Source: Anaerolineae bacterium (GTDB lineage Bacteria > Chloroflexota > Anaerolineae > Aggregatilineales > Phototrophicaceae). From it: a stretch of 14,394 bases of DNA. Each line of letters starts with the position of its first letter. Position 1 is the stretch's first letter. The stretch lies in the NCBI GenBank assembly GCA_028284565.1, contig JANQRM010000375.1, forward strand, positions 1 through 14,394, read 5' to 3'. The position numbers were made by a program, and so were the translations under genes. The notes below the pieces were generated by a model. The model did no database searches. It was not told the origin of the DNA and saw only the letters and a program-made list of their open reading frames with translations. Below are positions 7,041 through 13,455 of this stretch, in pieces.

Positions 7041-7586
7041 ACGTCGAAAAAAATCGGCAACGGAGACTGAAAAGCCCGGCAAAACGTCGACGCCATCAAT
7101 CGTATCCGACACTGTTAAAACCGTTGTTGTCCCGTCTGGCAAATAAACCACGACCTCTTGGATATCGGGATGAACAACCCAAACCACGACTTGATGGGCT
7201 AAATAGTTGCGAACCTTTATCCAGAGATGGCTAGCCGAATCTGTTGGCGAAACCACCTCCACTGCTAATTCGGGTGGGATTGGATTAAATCCTTGACGGG
7301 CAAGTTGAGCCTGTTTGGTTTTAGAAAGATAGGCAACATCTGGAGCATAACGTTCATCACCCACTTGGTAGCCTCCGCCTTCGCCAGTCACATGCCCTGC
7401 TAATCCGGTTCGAGCCAAAAATGACTTGAGCAAATAAGCAATTTGCAACGCAATGGCAGACACGTAAGCGTTTGATGGCACATCAATCATCCTTCCATCA
7501 ATAAGTTCAACCTGTCGGTGAGCATTTTCCGGTTGCGTAATCCATTCATCAAAAGCATCTGGACGAATGGTCTGTTCATGAAGCAT
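6990..7586 (-). CDS. Uma2 family (DUF820) restriction-endonuclease-fold protein
   Basis: The 198-residue protein matches the Uma2/DUF820 (PF05685) family: VELIDG at 26-31, APDVAYL at 81-87, ELAVEVVSPTD at 106-116, K124 in IKVRNYL, and the VVWVVHPD strand (134-141). These give the PD-(D/E)XK-like arrangement D83, E110 and a following basic residue. The family is greatly expanded in cyanobacteria and Chloroflexota; its biological role is not established. ATG 7586 was preferred over the GTG at 7595 because TTTAGGTG lies at ideal spacing before the ATG and overlaps the GTG itself. After the conserved end LPGFSVSVADFF (169-180) there is an 18-residue extension, most of it encoded antisense to the response regulator. 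The gene follows the thioesterase by 35 nt and is probably in its operon. Confidence 0.88.
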   Translation of the reverse strand: MLHEQTIRPDAFDEWITQPENAHRQVELIDGRMIDVPSNAYVSAIALQIAYLLKSFLARTGLAGHVTGEGGGYQVGDERYAPDVAYLSKTKQAQLARQGFNPIPPELAVEVVSPTDSASHLWIKVRNYLAHQVVVWVVHPDIQEVVVYLPDGTTTVLTVSDTIDGVDVLPGFSVSVADFFRRLIGVSRLIEDITDSLS

Positions 7587-7621
7587 GGTATTCACCTAAA
7601 CTAAGACAAAAGCAACTGAAA

Positions 7622-8059
7622 TTATTTTAACATAGGTTCATAGGAAAGGATTTTCTTACGCCAATCATCGGGGACAGGAATCGTCTGGTTCTGTTGATAA
7701 TCAAAGGCAACCATCACCGTGAGACCTGTCGCTACAATGTCACCTAATTGACCCTTGTTGATTTCAGCAAGCGCATACTCCAAATCAAAACTCTTGCCCC
7801 CAAGACGAGAACAGCGTGTCAACACGGCAATCTCTTGAGCAAATGTCACAGGCTGTTGATAATCCACACTCACTTTCGCCAAAATCATGCCCAGCGTATT
7901 CCAACTGCCCGACCAATCACAGACATCCCGAACATAGAGAATGCGACCCTGCTCCATGTAGGTCAGGTATTTGGCATGGTTGACGTGTCCCAGCACATCC
8001 AAATCGGCAAAGCGAACGGTTACATCACTACGGTGACGGAAGTGTTCGAGGTTGGTCAT
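7622..8059 (-). CDS. FadM/YbgC-type hotdog acyl-CoA thioesterase
   Basis: The 145-residue protein is of normal family length. The 4HBT signature is FADLDVLGHVNHAKYLTYME (residues 18-37), with the likely catalytic D21 and the GHVNH turn. It is followed by the core strand AKVSVDYQQPVTFAQEIAVLTR (61-82) and KSFDLEYAL (89-97). Members hydrolyse medium or long-chain acyl-CoA or 4-hydroxybenzoyl-CoA. The substrate here is unknown; a housekeeping role in removing stalled acyl-CoA is plausible. An in-frame ORF extends upstream to 8197, but the extra 46 residues are Cys/Arg-rich and unlike the family. ATG 8059 has a good SD (TTTAGGAATATTC), so it is the start. That SD overlaps the stop codon of a 26-codon ORF just upstream. 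Confidence 0.88.
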   Translation of the reverse strand: MTNLEHFRHRSDVTVRFADLDVLGHVNHAKYLTYMEQGRILYVRDVCDWSGSWNTLGMILAKVSVDYQQPVTFAQEIAVLTRCSRLGGKSFDLEYALAEINKGQLGDIVATGLTVMVAFDYQQNQTIPVPDDWRKKILSYEPMLK

Positions 8060-8065
8060 GAATAT

Positions 8066-8070
8066 TCCTA
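8066..8070 (-). promoter_or_regulatory. SD of the thioesterase overlapping the upstream stop codon
   Basis: On the minus strand, TAGGA contains both the TAG stop of the 26-codon ORF (8070-8068) and the AGGA Shine-Dalgarno of the thioesterase (8069-8066), six bases from its ATG. A ribosome ending the small ORF would sit on this SD, the usual layout for translational coupling. Confidence 0.5.
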
Positions 8071-8148
8071 AACAGAGAAAAATTCTTTGACAGGAACTGC
8101 AAAATTGGGCAACACAGATTCGCCTGTATTTGTGGGGGCATCTTGCAT
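8068..8148 (-). CDS. Small 26-codon ORF with an Uma2-like C-terminal motif
   Basis: This ORF opens with ATG at 8148 after a strong SD (AGAGGAGA, complement of 8157-8164) and sits about 23 nt downstream of the start site expected from an extended -10. That is better initiation context than most genes here have. The peptide is not membrane-like. Residues 9-24 read GESVLPNFAVPVKEFF and align without gaps to residues 165-180 of the Uma2 protein two genes downstream (GVDVLPGFSVSVADFF), with 9 of 16 identical. It could be the remaining 3' end of an Uma2 gene that has acquired its own start, or a translated leader that delivers ribosomes to the thioesterase. Translation is inferred from the signals, and a function is not known. 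Confidence 0.45.
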   Translation of the reverse strand: MQDAPTNTGESVLPNFAVPVKEFFSV

Positions 8149-8177
8149 GGAAAAATTCTCCTCTAAACCTCTTCATG

Positions 8178-8186
8178 AGTATAACA
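8178..8186 (-). promoter_or_regulatory. Extended -10 promoter of the small ORF-thioesterase-Uma2 operon
   Basis: The minus strand reads TGTTATACT, an extended -10 (TGnTATAAT form, TATACT matching 5 of 6). No clear -35 lies at 17 bp. Transcription starting near 8171 leaves a short leader that begins just before the AGAGGAGA Shine-Dalgarno. Confidence 0.4.
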
Positions 8187-8293
8187 TAAGCACCCAATTG
8201 GACAGATGAAAGCCGCCGATAAGCTCTGCAATGAATTGATGAAGTTGAAGTGCGTTGAATTGAGTGTCATTAGTCAACCTTATGCGAATGTTA

Positions 8294-8322
8294 ATGACTC
8301 AAGCGAGTATTCCTTGTATGCT
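8294..8322 (+). promoter_or_regulatory. Candidate promoter of membrane gene 1
   Basis: ATGACT (8294-8299) and TATGCT (8317-8322) are 17 bp apart on the plus strand, each moderately like the sigma70 consensus. The start site would be near 8329, about 35 nt before the ATG at 8364. The rest of the divergent interval 8187-8293 shows no gene and no other signal I can support. Confidence 0.35.
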
Positions 8323-8363
8323 ATGAGGAAACATCTTGCAAAACTTGTATTAGGTGGTGAGTG

Positions 8364-9047
8364 ATGAACGTATCAGCGTCGAATCCAGTTGAACGACGAG
8401 GTTTTCTTGTCAGTTGGGTCTTTGGCACGCTTGTAGCCTATCCCTTTGCGGTGATATTGCTGTGTACTGGGATGGTGGTTATGATGATGATCTTTGGTCT
8501 GGCACGCGGTTTTGACCAGAGCATTTTCATGAAAACGACAAGTGAGTCCTTATTTTTGTCATTACTCGGCGGGGGATTGGTGGGCTTGGCAGTCGGGTTG
8601 GTACAAGCATATAGCTTGCATCAAACACACAGGGCATTTCCGTCGGGCTGGCTCTCGATGAGTACGCTCGGTGGGATTGTGGGTGGTGGATTTTTGACAA
8701 TGCTGATTTGGCAAGCGGGCGATACTCCCAACAGCATTATGTTTTGGCTCGTGGTTCCCATCTTCTTAACGATTCTTGGCTGTTTCCAAGTGCTTGCGTT
8801 ACGCCATATTGTCAATCAAGCTATCGTGTGGGCAGGTGTGATGTTTGCCAGTGGATTGGTCGTGAGTTGTTGTCTCTGGTTCGGCATTCAAGAGTTGACC
8901 TATTTCTCCATTGGTATTGAGCGAGGCATGCTGGGCATTATTGCACAAGGGTTGGTATCGGGCATCGCATTGCACTATCTCTTGGAGAATCATCTGCGAA
9001 ACGAAACCATTTCGACCCGAAAAGCGTCTATCTATAAAGAATTGTAA
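8364..9047 (+). CDS. Array membrane protein 1, about six TM segments, family of unknown function
   Basis: The protein has 227 residues and is first of six consecutive paralogues. Hydrophobic spans are near 14-45, 63-84, 101-117, 125-147, 153-173 and 187-207. It carries the family landmarks: GLVGLAVGLVQ ending in Q81, W96 and GGIVGG at 103-108, then Q142 with LR at 146-147. It is the most divergent copy, with AIVW where the others mostly have AWLW, and the Asn after it is absent. The last segment ends QGLVSG, like array protein 2. I recognise the style (Gln followed by LR at membrane hairpins) from uncharacterised cyanobacterial and Chloroflexota membrane proteins, but know no function. ATG 8364 was preferred to GTG 8361 because AGGTGG at 8352-8357 is six bases from the ATG. 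Confidence 0.75.
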   Translation: MNVSASNPVERRGFLVSWVFGTLVAYPFAVILLCTGMVVMMMIFGLARGFDQSIFMKTTSESLFLSLLGGGLVGLAVGLVQAYSLHQTHRAFPSGWLSMSTLGGIVGGGFLTMLIWQAGDTPNSIMFWLVVPIFLTILGCFQVLALRHIVNQAIVWAGVMFASGLVVSCCLWFGIQELTYFSIGIERGMLGIIAQGLVSGIALHYLLENHLRNETISTRKASIYKEL

Positions 9048-9052
9048 AGAAA

Positions 9053-9083
9053 TTGACTCATACATCGGAAAACGTTGTATAAT
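9053..9083 (+). promoter_or_regulatory. Candidate promoter of membrane genes 2-5
   Basis: TTGACT (9053-9058) and a perfect TATAAT (9078-9083) lie between the stop of gene 1 and the start of gene 2. The 19-bp spacing is slightly long. The start site would be near 9090, just ahead of the GAGGG Shine-Dalgarno at 9097-9101. Genes 3 to 5 follow with gaps too short for separate promoters, so this may drive all four. Confidence 0.5.
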
Positions 9084-9110
9084 ACATCAAAGTAGTGAGG
9101 GATGTATCGC

Positions 9111-9848
9111 ATGGAAGACATTCAGAGCAAGCGGTTTTTGGGTTGGTGGCTTTTTGGGAGTGTCATTGTCTACCCGATTGCAGGTGGGGCAGTGGTCGCG
9201 TTGTTGATGACGGTTGGACTCGCATTGGATACGATGTTCAATTTATCGGCTGTATCTGAGACCGTTGATATGATGCTGTTTTTGGGCTTTATCGGGTTAG
9301 CTGGTCTGATCATCGGCGGAACAGTCGGGATGCTCCAACGCAACACCATTCGCCATCACATCAAATGGGATATGCACCATTGGGAACAGATGAGTGCGAT
9401 AGGTGGGATTGTGGGCGGAGTGGTCATTTTCTTGTTGCTCGTACCCTTCATCCTCAACACGGCTGATCCCGATCAATTCACTATCATTCTCATGATGCCC
9501 TTGTTTGTCCTCTGCTTGAGCTTCTTCCAATTTGGTGTCTTGCGTCAATATGTCCAGCAAGCATGGCTGTGGACACTCACAAATGTTGTGGGTGGTTTGA
9601 TTTTTAGTGGCATGGTTGTCGTCAATTTGCCAGAGACAACAGTAAGTCCTGAGTCATTTTATTATGTCTATCAATTTGATGTCATGACGGCACAATTCGC
9701 CCATATCCTAATAGCAATGTTATTGCAAGGATTGGTCACTGGCTTTACCATGCTTTGGTTGTTTGAGCGTCATGCCATTCCTTTTGCTGATGAAACAGTC
9801 CAAGACAAACCCCACGACATCAAGAGTGTGTGGGATGAAGTCATCTAA
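9111..9848 (+). CDS. Array membrane protein 2, about six TM segments, family of unknown function
   Basis: The protein has 245 residues with six hydrophobic spans near 12-40, 54-76, 95-115, 122-144, 151-172 and 195-219. Landmarks: IIGGTVGMLQ ending at Q76, R81, W91, GGIVGG at 98-103; then Q140, LRQYV (144-148), AWLW (151-154), N158 and GG (161-162); and QGLVTGFTMLWL in the last span. ATG 9111 was chosen over 9102 because GAGGG abuts 9102 but is nine bases from 9111, and MEDIQSKRF then aligns with MIRPIQSQRF of array protein 6. Its C-terminal tail is charged and ends KSVWDEVI, matching PSVWDEID of protein 6. The basic N-terminus and the tail are probably cytosolic. The gene is 22 nt upstream of gene 3. 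Confidence 0.78.
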   Translation: MEDIQSKRFLGWWLFGSVIVYPIAGGAVVALLMTVGLALDTMFNLSAVSETVDMMLFLGFIGLAGLIIGGTVGMLQRNTIRHHIKWDMHHWEQMSAIGGIVGGVVIFLLLVPFILNTADPDQFTIILMMPLFVLCLSFFQFGVLRQYVQQAWLWTLTNVVGGLIFSGMVVVNLPETTVSPESFYYVYQFDVMTAQFAHILIAMLLQGLVTGFTMLWLFERHAIPFADETVQDKPHDIKSVWDEVI

Positions 9849-9870
9849 TCGAGTAATGAAAGGGTGAATC

Positions 9871-10515
9871 ATGGAAAAGAAAAAGAAGCACATACAAGAG
9901 GTTCAATCACTGCGCTTTGTGATGTTGTGGGGGTTGACTCTTTTCGTCGGTTGGGGCATTGCCTTTTTCGCTATGATGAATTTGGATATGGATATCGATT
10001 ACGATGATATTCTCAGCAATTTGCTAATGATCGGTTTTTTGGGGAGCTTGATGGGTGTACCTGTTGGACTCCTGCAGACGCGCTTCTTGCATCGTCGTCT
10101 CCACATGCCTGTTCGCCATTGGGCAAAGCTGACGACCTTTGGCTTTATTGGCGGTTGGCTCATTGTCTTCGTAATCGGACGTATCGAGATTTACCCGATA
10201 TTTTTCTCCCCGCATCTGTGGTTTCTCTCCATTTTCCTCCTACCTGCTGTGATGCAATGGTTTAGTCTACGCCAGCATATTCGACATGCGTGGCTCTGGA
10301 TGGTTGCCAACGGGGTGGCAAATTTCGTCTTTGTGACCGTTTTAATGTCAATTACAGAACTCCTTGGAAATGTGCCAATCGATGGCTTGTTAGCAGTGAT
10401 TGCTGTTATTGGTGGCGTTGCATGGGCATCAGGCATCGTGCCGGGTGTGACGTTGCTTTGGTTGACACAGACGAATCGAGTCGAAGATCATGAAATGGCA
10501 ATTGCCAGTCACTAA
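9871..10515 (+). CDS. Array membrane protein 3, about six TM segments, family of unknown function
   Basis: The protein has 214 residues. It begins with a lysine cluster, MEKKKKHIQEV, shared with the next gene, which implies a cytosolic N-terminus by the positive-inside rule. Hydrophobic spans are near 16-36, 50-69, 88-103, 115-132, 140-160 and 171-198. Landmarks: GSLMGVPVGLLQ ending at Q69, R75, HW at 83-84, then MQWFSLRQHIRHAWLW (Q129, LR 133-134, AWLW 140-143), N147 and N151. The second hairpin is the clearest example of the family signature here. The acidic loop DMDIDYDD (39-46) sits between spans 1 and 2 and is probably extracytoplasmic. AAAGGGTG precedes the ATG at good distance. It is ten bases upstream of gene 4. 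Confidence 0.77.
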   Translation: MEKKKKHIQEVQSLRFVMLWGLTLFVGWGIAFFAMMNLDMDIDYDDILSNLLMIGFLGSLMGVPVGLLQTRFLHRRLHMPVRHWAKLTTFGFIGGWLIVFVIGRIEIYPIFFSPHLWFLSIFLLPAVMQWFSLRQHIRHAWLWMVANGVANFVFVTVLMSITELLGNVPIDGLLAVIAVIGGVAWASGIVPGVTLLWLTQTNRVEDHEMAIASH

Positions 10516-10525
10516 GAAGACCAAC

Positions 10526-11140
10526 ATGGAGAAGAAAAAGAAGAACAACATTCAAACCCGTCCGATACCCTTTGCGCTTGGCTGGGGACTCGTCTTCACA
10601 TTAGCATGGGCAATTGTTTACCTCATTCTTGACGCTTTGCAATTGGGGTCGAATGATTTGGCATCCGACTTGATTTTCGCGCTCTTCATCGGTGGCTTGA
10701 TGGGGATGCTCATGGGGACATTGCAACATCTGTTGCTGGAACGCTGGCTTGGTCAGGATGTTAAGCATTGGGTGCGCCTGACTCTTGTGGGGTCTATCGC
10801 GGGTTGGGGATTGCTCATCCTTTTCTTGGAATATGTTGAACAGAACCGACTCTATCACCTGCCCGACTCGCTTCCATTCTTGTTCCTCTTCGTCGTACCA
10901 GCAGTTGTACAGTGGGTCTCTCTTCGCAACGTCGTGCGTCTCTCGTCCCTGTGGATAGGTGGCAATGCAGTTGCCAATTTCATTTTTATCAATGTCATCT
11001 TGTCAGCACGCTACAATGAAACCTTTGGAGCCGTCAGCTTAGGCGCATTATTGAGTGGCGTGGCGATGGGAATTGTCATGCTGGCGTTGTTCCAATGGAA
11101 TCGGGCTGAGTTGGATAAACACCAGACAGAGTTTATCTAG
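10526..11140 (+). CDS. Array membrane protein 4, about six TM segments, family of unknown function
   Basis: The protein has 204 residues and is the closest paralogue of protein 3. Both start MEKKKK and share the second-hairpin block VPAVVQWVSLRNVV (Q129, LR at 133-134), here followed by SSLW instead of AWLW, then N147-AVAN. The first hairpin has GGLMGMLMGTLQ with Q67, R73 and HW at 81-82. An in-frame ATG at 10490 would add twelve residues and overlap gene 3 by 26 bp. ATG 10526 is preferred because it restores the same lysine-rich start as protein 3, though its SD (AAGAAG) is weak. The stop TAG shares its last base with the GTG start of gene 5 (TAGTG), implying coupled translation. Confidence 0.76.
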   Translation: MEKKKKNNIQTRPIPFALGWGLVFTLAWAIVYLILDALQLGSNDLASDLIFALFIGGLMGMLMGTLQHLLLERWLGQDVKHWVRLTLVGSIAGWGLLILFLEYVEQNRLYHLPDSLPFLFLFVVPAVVQWVSLRNVVRLSSLWIGGNAVANFIFINVILSARYNETFGAVSLGALLSGVAMGIVMLALFQWNRAELDKHQTEFI

Positions 11141-11778
11141 TGCGACAGACTTATCATCAACTTGCCAATTCTCCACTTGGTTTTGTATTGGGATGGGGCT
11201 TAGTTTCCACTCTAGGTCTCTTTATTGGGACAATACTTCTTCCACTTCGAGATATGACTCTTGCTAGTCTGCCCACCTTGATTGGGTGGGGACTGCTTGA
11301 CGGGCTTGTAATCGGATTGTGCATTGGTATTTTACAAGGAGCATTTCTCAGAAGAAAAGTTGAAATTAACTGGAAACAGTGGATTGCATTTACTGTAATA
11401 GGTTTTTCCACAGCGCTGATTTTCTTTGGTATAGCCGTGTACTTTAATGGCGTTCCAACGTATTCAGCTGATTCAGGAATCTCAGGTGAGATAATTTCCT
11501 CAGAATATCTAACTTACTTTATCTTCGTTACAGTTGCTATCTCACAGTATTTTGTACTACGAGACTCCTTTAATTCTGCATGGTTATGGATTCTAGCGAG
11601 TTTTGCCTCAACAGCTCTGGATATATTAATATCTTTTCCCATTGTAATAAATTCTCATTTAAATTGGTTTATTGTGGTTATCCTTGCAAAGTCAATTCAT
11701 GGTTTCATTGGAGGGATAACACTCTGGTATCTCGTCACTCGGAAACAAGGCTTAGGAAAACAAAAGGCGAAAACTTAG
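11140..11778 (+). CDS. Array membrane protein 5, AT-rich paralogue of unknown function
   Basis: The protein has 212 residues with a GTG start overlapping the previous stop by one base. Family landmarks are intact: DGLVIGLCIGILQ with Q66, RR at 71-72, W81; then AISQYFVLRDSFNSAWLW (Q136, LR 140-141, AWLW 147-150). The Asn and GG after AWLW are replaced by ASFAST. Predicted spans are near 14-34, 47-66, 82-103, 123-141, 147-171 and 174-199. Base composition differs from its neighbours: my hand count is 15 G+C in 60 bases at 11641-11700 and 22 in 60 at 11521-11580, against 31 in 60 at 11041-11100 in gene 4. This fits a recent arrival or relaxed selection. The tail is basic (RKQGLGKQKAK). A 114-bp gap follows. 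Confidence 0.74.
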   Translation: MRQTYHQLANSPLGFVLGWGLVSTLGLFIGTILLPLRDMTLASLPTLIGWGLLDGLVIGLCIGILQGAFLRRKVEINWKQWIAFTVIGFSTALIFFGIAVYFNGVPTYSADSGISGEIISSEYLTYFIFVTVAISQYFVLRDSFNSAWLWILASFASTALDILISFPIVINSHLNWFIVVILAKSIHGFIGGITLWYLVTRKQGLGKQKAKT

Positions 11779-11831
11779 CCTATTCCACCACGCTTGCCCT
11801 ACGACGATGCTCACAAATGAGCAAAATACGT

Positions 11832-11852
11832 TATGATAAGGACGACGTTATC
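11832..11852 (+). promoter_or_regulatory. Possible -10 with overlapping dyad upstream of membrane gene 6
   Basis: TATGAT at 11832-11837 could be a -10 for gene 6. It overlaps a short dyad, GATAA (11835-11839) and TTATC (11848-11852), with eight bases between. No good -35 is seen at 16-18 bp, so this is weak. It lies in the only gap within the array, apart from that before gene 2, large enough for a promoter. Confidence 0.2.
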
Positions 11853-11892
11853 GCCAGTGGGAGACTTAATCCACATTTGAGGAGGTCAGCAG

Positions 11893-12666
11893 ATGATTCG
11901 CCCCATACAAAGTCAACGCTTCTGGTTTATCTGGATTGCCGCCAGTATCGCTGTTATTCCCTTGATAATCATTCTGGGCTTCATCATCTCGATGGTGTGG
12001 ACAACTTTGACTGCACAAGTCCTCTTGCCCTCGAATGCCTCCTATATCTACCCGACCAGCTTTGATAGTTCCGCCAATTTCCAAATCTTCCAGCTGATTA
12101 ATCTGGGAACATGGGGAGCCGTGATGGGACTCTGTGTTGGCATTCTGCAAAAAGCGGTCATCAATCGTCGCTTAAATCTGAATGTGCGTGGCTGGCGACG
12201 GGTCACTTTATTCGGTGGAATCGCTGGCTTAGTCTTGTTGCTCTTTGCCTCCAATGGGGTGAAGTCCATTTATGATGCCTTTTATCTCGATATTTACCGC
12301 CTTAAAGCACAAGGGATATTCCAATTGATATTTGGCGTATTGCCATTTGTCTTCTTGCCGATGATGCTGAGTATCCCACAAGCCTTGATTTTGCGTCGCT
12401 ATGTGCGCTCGGCGTGGTTGTGGGTGCTGGCAAATGCAGTGGGTGGCTTTGTTTTTGGGATGTTGGTGCAGGGTAGGTCAACGGGTTTTGCTGATTGGGT
12501 ACTGGCGGTTGTTGCTATCGGCGCAATTACCGGATTTGCCTTACTCTGGCTACTCCATCGTCTGCCCAAGCAAACACACGACGAGAACCATCTCGCCTAT
12601 GTGCCAGTCCCAATTGAAACGGATGAAAAGCCCCGTAACCCATCGGTCTGGGATGAGATTGACTAA
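11893..12666 (+). CDS. Array membrane protein 6, about six TM segments, family of unknown function
   Basis: At 257 residues this is the largest member, with an extra outer loop (about 44-65). Landmarks: GAVMGLCVGILQ ending at Q86, NRR (91-93), W101, GGIAG at 108-112; then IPQALILRRYV (Q163, LR 167-168), AWLW (174-177), N181 and GG (184-185). The last span has AITGFALLWLL. Both ends match protein 2: MIRPIQSQRF at the start and PSVWDEID at the end, although three paralogues separate the two genes. The strongest SD in the array, GAGGAGGT (11879-11886), lies six bases before the ATG. A rho-independent terminator follows 36 bp after the stop, closing the array. Confidence 0.77.
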   Translation: MIRPIQSQRFWFIWIAASIAVIPLIIILGFIISMVWTTLTAQVLLPSNASYIYPTSFDSSANFQIFQLINLGTWGAVMGLCVGILQKAVINRRLNLNVRGWRRVTLFGGIAGLVLLLFASNGVKSIYDAFYLDIYRLKAQGIFQLIFGVLPFVFLPMMLSIPQALILRRYVRSAWLWVLANAVGGFVFGMLVQGRSTGFADWVLAVVAIGAITGFALLWLLHRLPKQTHDENHLAYVPVPIETDEKPRNPSVWDEID

Positions 12667-12702
12667 TTCATCTCACTAGTTTTTCAATACACCATCTAAG
12701 CG

Positions 12703-12735
12703 AAGCCCTGACTTCTGTCGATAACAGGGCTTTTT
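12703..12735 (+). terminator. Rho-independent terminator closing the membrane-protein array
   Basis: AAGCCCTG (12703-12710) pairs perfectly with CAGGGCTT (12725-12732) around a 14-nt loop, and the stem runs into a T tract (12731-12735). It lies 36 bp after the stop of membrane gene 6, before the DM13 gene. Confidence 0.8.
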
Positions 12736-12754
12736 GCTTTTCCTTATCCCTGTT

Positions 12755-12760
12755 TATAAT
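12755..12760 (+). promoter_or_regulatory. Candidate -10 of the DM13 gene
   Basis: A perfect TATAAT lies 20 bp downstream of the preceding terminator and 35 bp before the ATG at 12796. The -35 is poor (TTGCTT at 15 bp), so it may be a weak or assisted promoter. Its place right after a terminator supports separate transcription of the DM13 gene. Confidence 0.4.
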
Positions 12761-12795
12761 CTGCCCATTAGTGGTTCAGCTTAGGTTTTGTCTGT

Positions 12796-13425
12796 ATGGA
12801 ATTTCGCTTTCGTCTGTCTGTTATTATGCTTGTTGGCTTGCTGGTTGTCGCCACATGGACCTATCCGCAATGGCGTGGCTTTTTTGTGGATACCACTGTC
12901 ATCGAAGAGTTTCCCGGACTTGCCCTCGATTTGCAGGATGACTTCCTCTCCTTGCCAGACGATGAGCGACAAGCCCTGCTGGAACTCCGTGAACAAGACC
13001 CCGATATGGCACTGGAAATGGCGCAGGTCCTGCTTGCGGGCGATTCACAGGTCGAAAATCCAGATGAGGCAATGGACGAAAGCACACAAGCTATTAGCAC
13101 TGGCTCGTTTATTGAAATTGATGCGCTCCATTGGGGAGCGGGTACAGCAACCATCTATCAACTGCCTGACCAAAGCCGAGTCTTACGATTAGAGGACTTT
13201 AGCTCAGCGCGAGGTGGGATTGTGCATGTGTATCTGTCGCGTGATTTTGAACCGCGTACTACTGTCGAAGTGGGCGTTGATTTCATTGATTTGGGACCGC
13301 TCAAAGGTAACATCGGCAACCAGAATTATGAGATACCCACAGGCTTGGATTTGAGTCCCTACAATTCTGTCGTGGTGTTCTGCCGACAATTCAACACCGT
13401 CATCACTTCTGCCCGCTTACAATGA
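12796..13425 (+). CDS. Membrane-anchored DM13 domain protein
   Basis: The protein has 209 residues. A short basic start and one hydrophobic span (about 7-22) form an uncleaved anchor or signal. Residues 33-100 are acidic and probably helical, with LPDDERQALLELREQDPD at 53-70; I do not recognise this part. Residues 101-209 match the DM13 domain (PF10517): GSF near the start, GTATIYQ (116-122), LRLEDFSSARGG (130-141), HVYLS, DLGPLKGNIGNQNYEIP (165-181) and a C-terminal strand with VVVFCRQFN, keeping the conserved Cys at C196. DM13 has been proposed to act in extracytoplasmic redox or electron transfer on the basis of that Cys; this is a prediction about the family. The gene stands alone between two terminators. 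Confidence 0.85.
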   Translation: MEFRFRLSVIMLVGLLVVATWTYPQWRGFFVDTTVIEEFPGLALDLQDDFLSLPDDERQALLELREQDPDMALEMAQVLLAGDSQVENPDEAMDESTQAISTGSFIEIDALHWGAGTATIYQLPDQSRVLRLEDFSSARGGIVHVYLSRDFEPRTTVEVGVDFIDLGPLKGNIGNQNYEIPTGLDLSPYNSVVVFCRQFNTVITSARLQ

Positions 13426-13455
13426 ATCTCACAACAGACAGTGCAGATAGAATCA

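Noticed and set aside
8178..8186. Divergent promoter control linking the Uma2 operon and the membrane array
   Set aside because: The two candidate promoters are more than 100 bp apart with no dyad between them that I can see, so shared control is not supported.
8060..8197. N-terminal 46-residue extension of the FadM-type thioesterase
   Set aside because: It is Cys/Arg-rich, overlaps the small ORF in another frame, and the ATG at 8059 has a proper SD and a family-like start.
8364..12666. The array as a toxin-immunity or phage-defence island
   Set aside because: No nuclease, toxin, polymorphic C-terminus or defence enzyme lies among the six genes; the nearby Uma2 gene is in a separate, divergent operon.
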